A stretch of 40,162 nt of DNA from Sulfurovum sp. Its GTDB lineage: Bacteria > Campylobacterota > Campylobacteria > Campylobacterales > Sulfurovaceae. Numbering within the stretch: position 1 is the stretch's first letter; each line of letters opens with the position of its first letter. Shown one piece after another: positions 18,425 through 28,800 of the stretch. The stretch covers positions 1 to 40,162 of the forward strand of contig JAMONL010000116.1 of the NCBI GenBank assembly GCA_027065815.1, written 5' to 3'. The position numbers and the translations under genes were made by a program. The notes below the pieces were generated by a model. It was not told where the DNA came from, did no database searches, and saw only the letters and a program-made list of their open reading frames with translations.

Positions 18425-19714
18425 ATGAAAAAGATAATAATAATTTTAATTATGCTACAAGGAGTGTTAATGGCCGAAATGGTAAAAGAGATCAAAATAA
18501 AAGATGTGTCCGTTCCTGTTGTATTTGAAGAGGGAAAATACATTCCTATCGTGACAATACAGCTGGTATTTGAAAATGCAGGACATTTGAGTAATCCTCA
18601 AGGCAAAGATGGTTTGGCAGATATGGCATCCAAACTCTTGAATGAAGGCACAGAAAAAGACGGATCTGTCGGTTTCGCTACGAAACTGGATGACCATGCC
18701 GTGACCATTGGTTCCCATGTAGGACGAGAAAGTTTTGTCATTGAAGTCTCTTCTTTGAAAAGCGAATTCCCTTATGCGGTAGAGAGACTTAAAGAGTTGC
18801 TGAAAGACCCGAACTATACAGAAGAGGCTACGGAACATATAAAACGTCAGAAGATCGGCTGGTTGACACAGAAGCAGAGTGATTTTGACTACATTGCCGG
18901 ATCCAAACTGAGAGAAACACTTTTTAAAGGTTCTGCTTTGGCAAGACCCTACAACGGTACACTTGCATCAGTAAAAGATATGTCTTTGGAAGATCTTAAA
19001 ACTTTTATCCGTTCACATCTTGGATATAACAATGCCATTGCTGTCGTGGGTGGCGATCTTTCGTTGAATGAAGCAGAATATTATACAAAAGAGATCCTGG
19101 ATCTTTTACCTAAAGTAGAAAAAGGCTCCATTGAAAAAGTCAAGGCTTCAGACAAAAATGAGACGGTACTCATCCCGGAAGATACACAGCAGGCTTATAT
19201 CTATTTTGGCGCACCGTTTGACTATTCTTACAAAGAAAAAGACCAGTATAAAGCCAAGATCGCAGAATACCTGCTTGGCGGAGCAGGATTCGGTTCCCGC
19301 CTGATGGAAGAGATCAGAGTCAAAAGAGGTTTGACCTACGGTGCCTATGCAGCACTCAGACGTACCAAATCAGCTTCTTATTTGAGCGGATATCTGCAAA
19401 CCAAACTCTCTACGCAGAATGAAGCCAAAGCACTGGTACAAAAAGTGGTAGATGACTTTGTGACCAAAGGTATTACTGCCGAGGAACTCAAAGCGGCAAA
19501 AGAGTTCCTGGTCGGGTCTGAACCTTTGCGTACAGAAACACTTTCCCAGAGACTTGGCAGAGCCTACGATGAATACTATTATGGCAGACCGCTTGGTTTT
19601 TCAAAAGAACAGTTAAAAAAGATAGAAACCGTGACATTGGATGAAATGAATGCATTTATTACTTCTCATAAAGAGCTATCAGATCTGACTTTCTCGATCG
19701 TGACTAAAAAGTAG
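18425..19714 (+). CDS. M16 family (pitrilysin-like) peptidase, secreted
   Basis: Signal peptide, then QLVFENAGHLSNPQGKDGLADMASKLLNEGT...RVKRGLTYGAYA. The canonical HxxEH site is not apparent. Confidence 0.82.
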   Translation: MKKIIIILIMLQGVLMAEMVKEIKIKDVSVPVVFEEGKYIPIVTIQLVFENAGHLSNPQGKDGLADMASKLLNEGTEKDGSVGFATKLDDHAVTIGSHVGRESFVIEVSSLKSEFPYAVERLKELLKDPNYTEEATEHIKRQKIGWLTQKQSDFDYIAGSKLRETLFKGSALARPYNGTLASVKDMSLEDLKTFIRSHLGYNNAIAVVGGDLSLNEAEYYTKEILDLLPKVEKGSIEKVKASDKNETVLIPEDTQQAYIYFGAPFDYSYKEKDQYKAKIAEYLLGGAGFGSRLMEEIRVKRGLTYGAYAALRRTKSASYLSGYLQTKLSTQNEAKALVQKVVDDFVTKGITAEELKAAKEFLVGSEPLRTETLSQRLGRAYDEYYYGRPLGFSKEQLKKIETVTLDEMNAFITSHKELSDLTFSIVTKK

Positions 19715-19738
19715 GGAGCGTTAGGAAACGTACCCTAC
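19711..19738. repeat. GTAG-headed REP-like hairpin at the 3' end of the M16 peptidase gene
   Basis: GTAGGG-ag-CGTT-agga-AACG-ta-CCCTAC. Confidence 0.65.
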
Positions 19739-19838
19739 AAAATATGACAATTTGACATGTTTTTTATTCTTTCCTCCAAAGCTTCGTTATAATCTACTAC
19801 ATGAAATGACAGAATATGAATTCTGAACGGAGTAAAGT

Positions 19839-21650
19839 GTGGAAGAAGCAAAGCAGCTATTTAAAAAACTCAAGATCTATTCTCTGCTTGATCTTGCACT
19901 CATCATCCCCAGTGCCTACAATGATACAACCCTTTCAACAACATTGGAACTCGGTAAAGTACATACCCTCGAAGCCAAAGTCATTGAAAGCTCTGTTTAT
20001 TCCGGAAAACTGCGTGTCACTTTTCTCTTAACCCAGTCAGGCAGACGTCTCTCCTCTACTTTTTTTCGAGTCACACCTTATCACCATAAGCTTTTTGAAG
20101 TCGGCTCTTCGCATGTGATACAGGGAAAATTGGAAGAGTACAAAGGGTACCTGCAAATGTCTCAGCCCAAGTCCATCAAGCAGATAGGCAGGATCACACC
20201 CAAATATAAAACCGTACTCAAAGAGAGTGAGATCACTTCGCTTATGGAAGTCTATATGACGGAACAAAACCTTTATAATGAAGGTCTTGACTCTAAAGAA
20301 GTAGCCACACTGATGCATATACATTTTCCAAAAAGTATGGAAGAGGTTTATGAGAACGGAAATTTCAAAGCTGAATTTGTGGAAGTGCTTAAATTTGTGG
20401 AAGCATTCAATCATTTAAAAAAACTGCGTGGGAAAAGAGCAGACTTTCCTGCATTAAGGGCATTGAATGGAAGCATAGAAGCTTTCATATCTGCTTTACC
20501 GTTCACATTGACAGCAGAACAGCAAAGCGTCATTGGGCATATACAGCTTGATCTGGCAAGAGAAGACAAAGCAGCCAAGCGTATGGTCGTGGGAGATGTC
20601 GGTTCAGGAAAGACCATGGTCATACTGGCTTCGGTTATGATGGCACTGCCGCATAAAAGCATTTTGATGGCACCGACATCCCTGTTGGCGTTACAGCTGT
20701 ATGAAGAGGCGTGTAAACATTTACCAAAGTCTGTCAAGATAGCTTTGGTGATGCAGGGGAAAGATGAGGGAGACTATCCTCAAGCGGATTTCATTATCGG
20801 CACACATGCTTTGCTTTACAAAGAAGATCTTCCAGAAGCTTCATTGGTGATGGTAGATGAACAGCACCGTTTTGGAACCAAACAGCGGGCAAGTTTAGAG
20901 GCTTTGGTTTCAAAAGGAGAGAAAAAACCCCATTTCATTCAATTCTCTGCCACACCGATCCCCCGAACACAGGCAATGATGGAGTCCGAACTTCTGGATG
21001 TTTCACTCATCACCACTACGCCTTTTGAAAGAGAAGTGCTGACCCAGACTATTTCAAAACCGGATTTTCCGGATCTCCTGGGACATATCAAAGAAGAGAT
21101 TTCCCAAAAGCATCAAGTATTGATCATTTATCCTCTGGTAGAGGAGAGTACTGAAATTCCTTACCAGTCACTGGAAGAGAGTAGAGGATTTTGGGAAAAC
21201 AAATTTGACAATGTTTATGTGACCCATGGCAAAGACAAGCAGAAGGAAGAGGTCTTGCTGGAATTCAGAGAAAAAGGCAACATTTTACTGGCTACCACAG
21301 TGGTGGAAGTGGGTATCTCTCTGCCAAAACTCACACTCATTGTCATCGTAGGTGCAGAACGGCTTGGACTGGCGACGTTACATCAACTCAGGGGAAGAGT
21401 AGGGCGTAACGGTTTGAAGAGCTGGTGCTACCTTTACAGCAACCATACGGACAATTTCAGGCTTGAACAGTTCACCCAAACGACCAACGGCTTTGATATC
21501 GCAAAACTTGATCTGAAATTCAGGGACAGCGGTGATATTTTGGACGGTACCATTCAAAGTGGGCAGCGATTCAAATGGCTGGATATGGCAGAAGATGAAG
21601 AGATCGTTGCGTATGCCAAGATCAGAGTGAAAAATATTTCTCTTATTTAA
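19839..21650 (+). CDS. recG: ATP-dependent DNA helicase RecG
   Basis: GTG start; VVGDVGSGKTMV...VMVDEQHRFGTKQR...FSATPIPRT...LRGRVGRNG. Confidence 0.94.
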   Translation: MEEAKQLFKKLKIYSLLDLALIIPSAYNDTTLSTTLELGKVHTLEAKVIESSVYSGKLRVTFLLTQSGRRLSSTFFRVTPYHHKLFEVGSSHVIQGKLEEYKGYLQMSQPKSIKQIGRITPKYKTVLKESEITSLMEVYMTEQNLYNEGLDSKEVATLMHIHFPKSMEEVYENGNFKAEFVEVLKFVEAFNHLKKLRGKRADFPALRALNGSIEAFISALPFTLTAEQQSVIGHIQLDLAREDKAAKRMVVGDVGSGKTMVILASVMMALPHKSILMAPTSLLALQLYEEACKHLPKSVKIALVMQGKDEGDYPQADFIIGTHALLYKEDLPEASLVMVDEQHRFGTKQRASLEALVSKGEKKPHFIQFSATPIPRTQAMMESELLDVSLITTTPFEREVLTQTISKPDFPDLLGHIKEEISQKHQVLIIYPLVEESTEIPYQSLEESRGFWENKFDNVYVTHGKDKQKEEVLLEFREKGNILLATTVVEVGISLPKLTLIVIVGAERLGLATLHQLRGRVGRNGLKSWCYLYSNHTDNFRLEQFTQTTNGFDIAKLDLKFRDSGDILDGTIQSGQRFKWLDMAEDEEIVAYAKIRVKNISLI

Positions 21651-22398
21651 ATTTGTATTTTAAAGAGATAGTCGATCTGATATCGGTCTTTTCTACTGCA
21701 TGGTAGGGTGTGGCATTGAATTTATGCATGATGTCAAATGAAAGTGCTGTATGGTCAGTAATGGTCGTCGTTAACTGCAATGTCTGGAAAATTCTATAAT
21801 CTGAGAAATCCTCTACGTTAGGCTGGTAATAGCCAAGATAGGTGACAGAAAAATGCTCATTGACTTTTTTGAGAAGTGAAATATAAGTGTTCATTTTGAC
21901 ACGTTCATAAACAGGGTCTATCTCTGAAACAGTGTCTGGTTCCATATAAGAATAAAAGAGACCAATACCAATGTAGAGTTTGTCAAAGAAGTCATTGCTG
22001 AAGTCTCTACGGATGTTCGCTCCGGCAAGATCTCTTGATTTGATAGCCTGAAATTCATTAAACTCTGTCTGCATAAAGAGTTCATAATCGTAGGGGGTAT
22101 CGGCTATCTCATGTACATAACGCAAGTGAAGCAAGCCATCATTGTTGTCTCTGATCTCATTTGACTCCCCATAGGCATAGGTCGCAATGAGGTAGGTGAG
22201 CCATGTTTTTTCATTATATTGCCCTTTTGCCGAAAAGTTCGCAGCGATGGAGTCAGTGTTTCCAGAATTATAAATAGCCCCCAATGCCACTTCTGTTTCG
22301 AGTCCCTCTTTTTCACCAATAACCGGTGGCTCGAGATTGATATAGGCTTGAGAGAATGTATTGAATAGTAGTATAATGAAGAGAAGTTTTTTAAACAT
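21643..22398 (-). CDS. DUF481-family outer membrane protein
   Basis: Signal peptide plus ALGAIYNSGNTDSIAANFSAKGQYNEKTWLTYLIATYAYGESN; beta-barrel with terminal LKYKFK. Convergent 8-bp overlap with recG. Confidence 0.75.
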   Translation of the reverse strand: MFKKLLFIILLFNTFSQAYINLEPPVIGEKEGLETEVALGAIYNSGNTDSIAANFSAKGQYNEKTWLTYLIATYAYGESNEIRDNNDGLLHLRYVHEIADTPYDYELFMQTEFNEFQAIKSRDLAGANIRRDFSNDFFDKLYIGIGLFYSYMEPDTVSEIDPVYERVKMNTYISLLKKVNEHFSVTYLGYYQPNVEDFSDYRIFQTLQLTTTITDHTALSFDIMHKFNATPYHAVEKTDIRSTISLKYKFK

Positions 22399-22489
22399 TG
22401 GGATGACCTTGTGAAAATATAGTGTAATCTTACAGAAAGAATAGTAAGTAATGGATAAAAAATTATGTGGGAAGGAAAGTTCTTGCTGG

Positions 22490-22517
22490 ACGCTCAGCGC
22501 TGAACGCTGAACGCTTA
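22490..22517. repeat. Degenerate 7-bp tandem repeat array
   Basis: ACGCTCA GCGCTGA ACGCTGA ACGCTTA; reverse complement AGCGTTC units related to AAGCGTT at 10631. Directly after the hpf stop codon. Confidence 0.8.
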
Positions 22518-22520
22518 ATT

Positions 22521-23045
22521 TTAATAGAGTCCGAAGTTCCCGTCTGCTCTTTTGTACATGACTCTCATGAGCCCTTCTGCGTCATTAAAGACAATGAATT
22601 GTCTTTTTTTCTCAGCACGGAGTGCTTCTATTGCTTCATCAAAATCCATCGGCTTATGAAGTTCAAGATCCATAGGGATGATCTCCGGTTCATTTGCATC
22701 AAAATCGGTCACCGCTTCCGCTTCTGCACCCAGATCTTTAAATGAGGTGATCCTGTGACCTTTGATCTTGTCAGAATGACGTCTTAATGATTTTTTAACT
22801 CTTTCGATCGCAAGGTCGATGGCCGCATAGACATCTTTATCATTTTGTGTAATAACAATAGTATTTTTGTCTTTCAGGTTAACAATGAATTCTACAGTAA
22901 ACCCTTTCTTCTCAGAGGATGAAATAACTGTGTTCGCTGTGGTAATGTCAAGGTTATATTTGTCCAATACATCCACGGCTGCATCCGCATAATTTTTGAT
23001 AGCTTCAGTCAGTTCAAAATGTCTTCCTGTAATACTTCGTTTCAT
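22521..23045 (-). CDS. hpf: Ribosome hibernation-promoting factor, long form (HPF/YfiA family)
   Basis: MKRSITGRHFELTEAIKNYADAAVDVLDKYN...; C-terminal DEAIEALRAEKKRQFIVFNDAEGLMRVMYKRADGNFGLY. Confidence 0.93.
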   Translation of the reverse strand: MKRSITGRHFELTEAIKNYADAAVDVLDKYNLDITTANTVISSSEKKGFTVEFIVNLKDKNTIVITQNDKDVYAAIDLAIERVKKSLRRHSDKIKGHRITSFKDLGAEAEAVTDFDANEPEIIPMDLELHKPMDFDEAIEALRAEKKRQFIVFNDAEGLMRVMYKRADGNFGLY

Positions 23046-23136
23046 GATAAATCCTTTAGTTATAAGATATGAGTAGTTCAATACTCATACTTAATTGTAA
23101 CTTAATAGCCTTAATGATGGGTAAATGATATCGGGA

Positions 23137-23799
23137 TCAGGATTCATCATTCCCTACTATACTGGCATAGCCTGTCTCTTTCTTGATATTAATGACAATA
23201 TCGTTGATGGAAGTATTTATAAATTTAAAACGGATCGAACAATCATTGGTCATGATGGTCCGATAGTCATTTGTAGCAGTGTTATAAACCCCTTTGTGCG
23301 GTCTGCCTTTGTAATCAAATGCGATATGATTAGAAGTGTTCGGACCATATTTCGTACTGGTACATGCAGTAAAATCAACCGTATCTATCCCATATTTCTT
23401 CAGTAAAAAAATATTTGGACTTTCGTTACTGTCTATAACAGCATCATTGGAATACATAAGCTTCCCGTTGGCCGGATCTATCGTAGATTCATTCTGGTCG
23501 ACATTGGTATCATAATCTATATTTGATGAAACCGTATAAAATGAGCCATCTACCTGAAAACGTATGGTCCAAAAGCTTTTTTGCCATACTGCGCTGTTAA
23601 ATGTATGTCGGTTGTCCAGTAGAGCCAGGTGCTGCGTATAGCGTATGGCAGAGAGGATGTTGTCTGCTGCTTCCTGTCTTGTATCTCTGTCAAGTCTGGG
23701 TATGGCAAGTGCGGCCAGTATACCAAGTACAACAATGACAAAGACCAGTTCCAGCATGGTAAAAGCAGAATGGTGTGTAAATATATTTTTTCTCTTCAT
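23137..23799 (-). CDS. Prepilin-type N-terminal cleavage/methylation domain protein
   Basis: HHSA^FTMLELVFVIVVLGILAALAIPRL, class III prepilin signal with Glu+5. Confidence 0.88.
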   Translation of the reverse strand: MKRKNIFTHHSAFTMLELVFVIVVLGILAALAIPRLDRDTRQEAADNILSAIRYTQHLALLDNRHTFNSAVWQKSFWTIRFQVDGSFYTVSSNIDYDTNVDQNESTIDPANGKLMYSNDAVIDSNESPNIFLLKKYGIDTVDFTACTSTKYGPNTSNHIAFDYKGRPHKGVYNTATNDYRTIMTNDCSIRFKFINTSINDIVINIKKETGYASIVGNDES

Positions 23800-23800
23800 T

Positions 23801-24268
23801 TTATATCTTTTGTAGGGTTCGTTTGTGGTATGTCAACCATGCAGCAGTTGCATTGTCAATGTCTTTATAGTCGATATAGGTATCAACAATGATAGAAAGT
23901 GGTGACTTGGCATTAATGACACTGTTGCTCAAGGTTCTGCCTCCGCAATTACCCACTTCCTGGGCATTTCCAATGTAATTTATCTGAACCGTTGCACGAT
24001 AGCCATTTCCTGACTTAGGATCATCACCGATGGTTCCATGAATGGTATACAGACAGGTTCCTGTACCGTTACGGTCATTTGACATGACAGCCAAAACAGC
24101 ATATTCGGTATAACTTTTTGCCAGAAGCATGGCTTGTTCTCTTTGGTACTGTGCTGTAGTTGATTTAATTATTTTCCCGGACAGACTGAGGACGAATGCT
24201 GCGACCGTAGCCATCATAATGACCATAAAGATCGCGGTGATCATTGAAAAACCTGAACGTAGTTTCAT
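23801..24268 (-). CDS. Prepilin-like minor pilin lacking Glu+5
   Basis: KLRSG^FSMITAIFMVIMMATVAAFVLSLSGK; position +5 is Thr. Confidence 0.75.
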   Translation of the reverse strand: MKLRSGFSMITAIFMVIMMATVAAFVLSLSGKIIKSTTAQYQREQAMLLAKSYTEYAVLAVMSNDRNGTGTCLYTIHGTIGDDPKSGNGYRATVQINYIGNAQEVGNCGGRTLSNSVINAKSPLSIIVDTYIDYKDIDNATAAWLTYHKRTLQKI

Positions 24269-25149
24269 TAGAATACCGCCTTTTCTTTACATGCTGTGAT
24301 GCTCACATCAGAACTTATATTTTCATCTCTGCATATTTTAAATCGAATGGTATTTTCCGTACCTGTAAATTTGAAAGTGGAGATATTTTTTAACAGCAGA
24401 CTTCTACTTGCTCCGGCCAGTGAAGCTGCATGTGTAGGAGAAAAATTATAAAACAGGTACAGGTCGCACAGTTTATCGGTGGCAGGACAGATAGTACCAC
24501 TTCCGTCATTTTTTAAGGCAACCAATGCATAAGAGGTCCATGCAAGTTTATAGTGTTCAGAAAGTCTTCGGGGGACACTGCTGTGCGATAGCGTTATTGT
24601 ATTTCCAGAAACGCCAGAAATGTTATTGTCTATAGAAGTATTAGTTTCATTTGCAAAGATAATGGAACTACCAATGATGTTTCCTCCCAGGTTTGAAATG
24701 ATTGTTTGTGCCATTGCAAGATTTGATCCTGGGGTTACGATGGAATCTCTGCTTGAAGCATTGAGGTCGCAAAAACCGCTCCATCCCGGTTTTCTAGGCG
24801 TAGTTGAAGCTGAAGCAGTCGCATTGAAGCCTTCTCCGTCATAGGCGATCCATTGCAAACCTCTGTAAATATCTCCAGAGGTAGTAAGTGCTGAGGCAAA
24901 GGGTTCTGTGCTTCCATCGTCTTTGATCCTGTAAACTGTACCGGGAATGGCATACCGCAAGCGATTGGCTATTTCCAATGCTGAGAGTTCCGTTTTAAAA
25001 GAAGCTTTGTACTGCGCACGTTGTACGATATACTGTTCATATACTTTTACAATGATCTCGGAGCCGATGGAAGCGACTATTCCCAAAATAGCAATGGCAA
25101 AGGTCAACTCCAAAAGCGTATAGGCAGCCCGCATTTTTCTTTTCATCAA
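24268..25149 (-). CDS. Prepilin-type N-terminal cleavage/methylation domain protein
   Basis: RAA^YTLLELTFAIAILGIVASIGSEIIV. Confidence 0.87.
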   Translation of the reverse strand: MMKRKMRAAYTLLELTFAIAILGIVASIGSEIIVKVYEQYIVQRAQYKASFKTELSALEIANRLRYAIPGTVYRIKDDGSTEPFASALTTSGDIYRGLQWIAYDGEGFNATASASTTPRKPGWSGFCDLNASSRDSIVTPGSNLAMAQTIISNLGGNIIGSSIIFANETNTSIDNNISGVSGNTITLSHSSVPRRLSEHYKLAWTSYALVALKNDGSGTICPATDKLCDLYLFYNFSPTHAASLAGASRSLLLKNISTFKFTGTENTIRFKICRDENISSDVSITACKEKAVF

Positions 25150-25877
25150 TAGACCCTCTCTTCAAGTTCATATCCACCTATGTTGGCAGAAAAAGCATTA
25201 AAAGTAATGTTTTTGTCCAATTCACTCAAAGAAGATGAACTGGTCAGGCTGACAGTAATAAATTTTATATTGGTTGTAGGTGTCGCTGCCGAGTCAAAAT
25301 CAGGAGAATATGAAATTTGTGTATCTCCGCCCAAGTTACTGTAAGGACCGGTTGACCCGGCAGGTGCATCTGAACCATAGCGGACAGTGGTTGTAATATT
25401 TGTAGTGTTGGTTTCAATATAGTCGGAACCGGAGCTTTCTACAAGTACAAGAGTTCTAGGTATGGGATTATTAAAATCATCCATATCATCATTAAAAGTA
25501 TCTCCTGTATCGGTACCGATTGCAGTGGCATTAAAATCTGCACCGTCTGCTCTGTAAAAGCTTCTGTAACTTTGTGCAGGAGTACCGGCACGCCTTCCGC
25601 TTGTCCCTATTTCTTTTAAGCCAGCATCGCCATTTGTTACTCTTAAAACAGAAGGTAGATAGATCTCGTTGGTATTTTCCTCATCCCAACTGTATCCCAA
25701 GATCATATTGACCTGTGATGCAGCTTCGTTGATGGCTTCCTGCTGTACCGCAACATAACCACTTTCTGTAGAAGTGCTTATGAGTTGTGGTGCCGAGAGC
25801 AGAACGATTGCCATAATGACAATGGCAAAAATGAGTTCTATCATCGCAATGGCAGGACGTAAAATTTGTCTATGCAT
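25146..25877 (-). CDS. Prepilin-like (pseudopilin) protein
   Basis: RPA^IAMIELIFAIVIMAIVLLSAPQLIS; Glu+5 retained. Confidence 0.85.
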   Translation of the reverse strand: MHRQILRPAIAMIELIFAIVIMAIVLLSAPQLISTSTESGYVAVQQEAINEAASQVNMILGYSWDEENTNEIYLPSVLRVTNGDAGLKEIGTSGRRAGTPAQSYRSFYRADGADFNATAIGTDTGDTFNDDMDDFNNPIPRTLVLVESSGSDYIETNTTNITTTVRYGSDAPAGSTGPYSNLGGDTQISYSPDFDSAATPTTNIKFITVSLTSSSSLSELDKNITFNAFSANIGGYELEERVY

Positions 25878-28800
25878 TTACCATCCTAAACGCTGATTTT
25901 TCTTTTTGTTGACGGTACCGCCGACAACATGCCCTGTATCACCATGACCGGCCCAGTTACCTATTCCTATGAATCTGACGCGATAGAATGGTAATGGCAG
26001 TGTGCTTGATGCATTTAAAGGATCGTAAATAAGCCATTTGTTGGTACCTGTATCTAAATCTATGACTGTTGTCATTGGTACGGCAGCACCACTATTTTTT
26101 GTGACTGTCACGGCATTGTTGATCCCACTTCCTGTAATGCCTACATTGGCAGGAGACACTGTGGCGGCACCGGAACCTATTTTGATAGAGATATTACCAT
26201 CATTGTCTGCTGTGCGGTGGTCTGTTACGAGCCACCAGTTGGCTTCACTGGTCTGTGCATTCAAGAGAGGGAAACCTCTGTTCTGACAGTTTGTACGGCC
26301 AAGGCTACAATGAGCAACAACCGAAATAGGGGTTTGAACTAAATTTGCAGTCACATTGTCATACAATGTTTTTGAAGGCTTGGCTCTTCCGTAGAGGAAA
26401 GTAACATTTTTGTTTAAAGGTTTATTCCCTCGTACAATATAGTTACTTGTCCCTTCCGCATAAAGGTTTGATGGATTGGTTACATATGTCACATTAAAGT
26501 CATGGAATGTAATATATCTTGGTTCAAGCGGCAGGTTATTCTGACGATTAAAGTTGTACCCAAGATCCATGGTTATGGCACCGGCCATTTCTGTTTTGTA
26601 GAATGGTTTTTCCTGGTTAATACTGAAAGCTGTACTAATGCTGTTATGACTACCGGTTACCAGACCAAAACCTGAACTAGGTTTGTAAACAGTGGCAGTG
26701 TTGGAGGTGTTGACATCCTGCAGACTGTAACTCAGATATGGTGTATTGGTATTGGCAGGTTGGGCATGGTTGTACGTAAAGGAGAGTTTCATTTCAGTGT
26801 TATCTGCCCAGCAGCCTTCTGTAAAGTTTGACAATTGTCCACCTGCATAGTCAGCGGCAAAATAGGTTCCGTTCATATTGTAACTCATATTCGTATTTTC
26901 ACTTTGCAGTATGGACGGCGAGTCAATGTAAACGAATGCCTTGTTTGTTGGTCCGGAAGTTGCATTCAAACCTGTCAAATTGAATGTATACGGATAAAGA
27001 TGTGCTGTGAGATCAGTATAGGTACCGTCTGATGTCAGGTCAGATGCAATTTCACAACCGTTCACACTGCTAAGGTCAGGAGAGGAAATACCCGTTGCAG
27101 TACCTTCAGGCAATGAGACTGAACTATTGTTTGTACAGTCAATACCTTGGAGGAAATGGGCTTTAAGCTGGTGTTTCATATAGTCCGGATTCCAGTCTAC
27201 CTGTGTATACATTTTGTCCATGATGGCAAATTTGTAAATACCTATCTGGTTATGGGCAATATCAAGACCTGCGGTACCGTTAAAGAAGTGTGTGGTACTG
27301 TTTTCATCTGAAGTGTCAAGACAGTTGGTGGTGTGTGCGTCATTACTTGGTTTATCCCAAGTATACCCGATGCTTCTGTTTCCATCTTCTCCACTTGCAT
27401 CAAAATACCCAAAATAGCCGGGTACTGATGCATCAGAGGTGAAGCTGGTGGCATTAATATCCATATGGTAAGTATATCCGGCTGCAAGATTCCAGGGGTT
27501 GGTGTTATCATTATTGGTGACAAAACTTCTTTGCGAACTTAGGTCTGTCTGATTTTGGTCAGAAAGAGCGATCCTGAATGATTTTGGACGTATGGCAAAG
27601 TTGTCACGGGAACAAACAAGACGGGTATTTAAACCATATAAGCATTCCAAGCATTGAGCAACTTCTGTAAGTGTACCACTTGTTTTACATGCGCTACTAC
27701 ATTGTGGATATTTGGCTTTTGTTTCAGATAAAGTATCGATTTCCCAGCCACCACCATTTTGTTTAATTTGCATAAGGCTATTATTTGCATCATCCAAAAT
27801 GGGATAGGAGATCCTAAAGGCAACATTTTTTCTTGCTTTGTTATATATCTCTTCAGGGAGGAAAGAGGATCCCCCGGCAATCATACTTTGTGTTCTTCCA
27901 TTCGTGATAGCATTTTCAATAGCCTTGCGGTCAAACAGCGTTTTGGAATGATTAATAATAGGTATCCATATTCTTTCAGAGAGGGTATTGTCAGGTTCAA
28001 AACATGATGCATTGATATCATGGTATTTACCTGCATCAATAAGCTCTACAGCAACCATAGTTGTTACATCTTTACGTGCATCCAAGTTAGGTTCATTATT
28101 GTATGAAATAATGGCATAATCTCCAACACGTCTGACTATTTGTGTAGGTAGATCATAGATACTTTGATCAGATAGTGCTTTATCTTCAATATTAAAGATA
28201 TCATACTGTGGGAAGTAGGCATAACGGTCATTACCACATACTGTCATACTTTCCAAATAGATAGAAAGGTCATAACTGATTCCTCCAAGAAGATCCAGTG
28301 TAAAGTTCACTCTCCCATCCAATGGTATGTCAATGTTATTATTTTTCGGATCAATATCATAATCAATATAGAGTGCATCCTTGGAACCGATCTCTCCCAA
28401 TGGAATATCTTTAACAAAAGAAGGAGAAGTGGTCATAGCACTGTCATCAATATGTGTTCTCACATATTTTTTGGCATATGTTACATACGTACTTTCTGAA
28501 ATGTAAGTGGCCTGTGTCGTATTAATATCGTAAATATCAAATTTCACATCCTGCAGTGTTGCATCAGAGGCTTCTTCATTTCTTAAATAGAGCTCGACAG
28601 TGATAGGCTTACCTATTTGCAGCCTTTCTCCTCTAATATATGGCTTTTCAGTACCGTTATTGTCTTCCGAGAAGGTGATGCCGTTTTGTTTGTAAGAGTA
28701 GTCATAACAGAGTTTTGGTACATACAATTCTGCTGCAAATACCATCATGGATGGGTTCACTGTATCCAGGTTTGTTTCCCACTTGATGTTGACTGAACTG

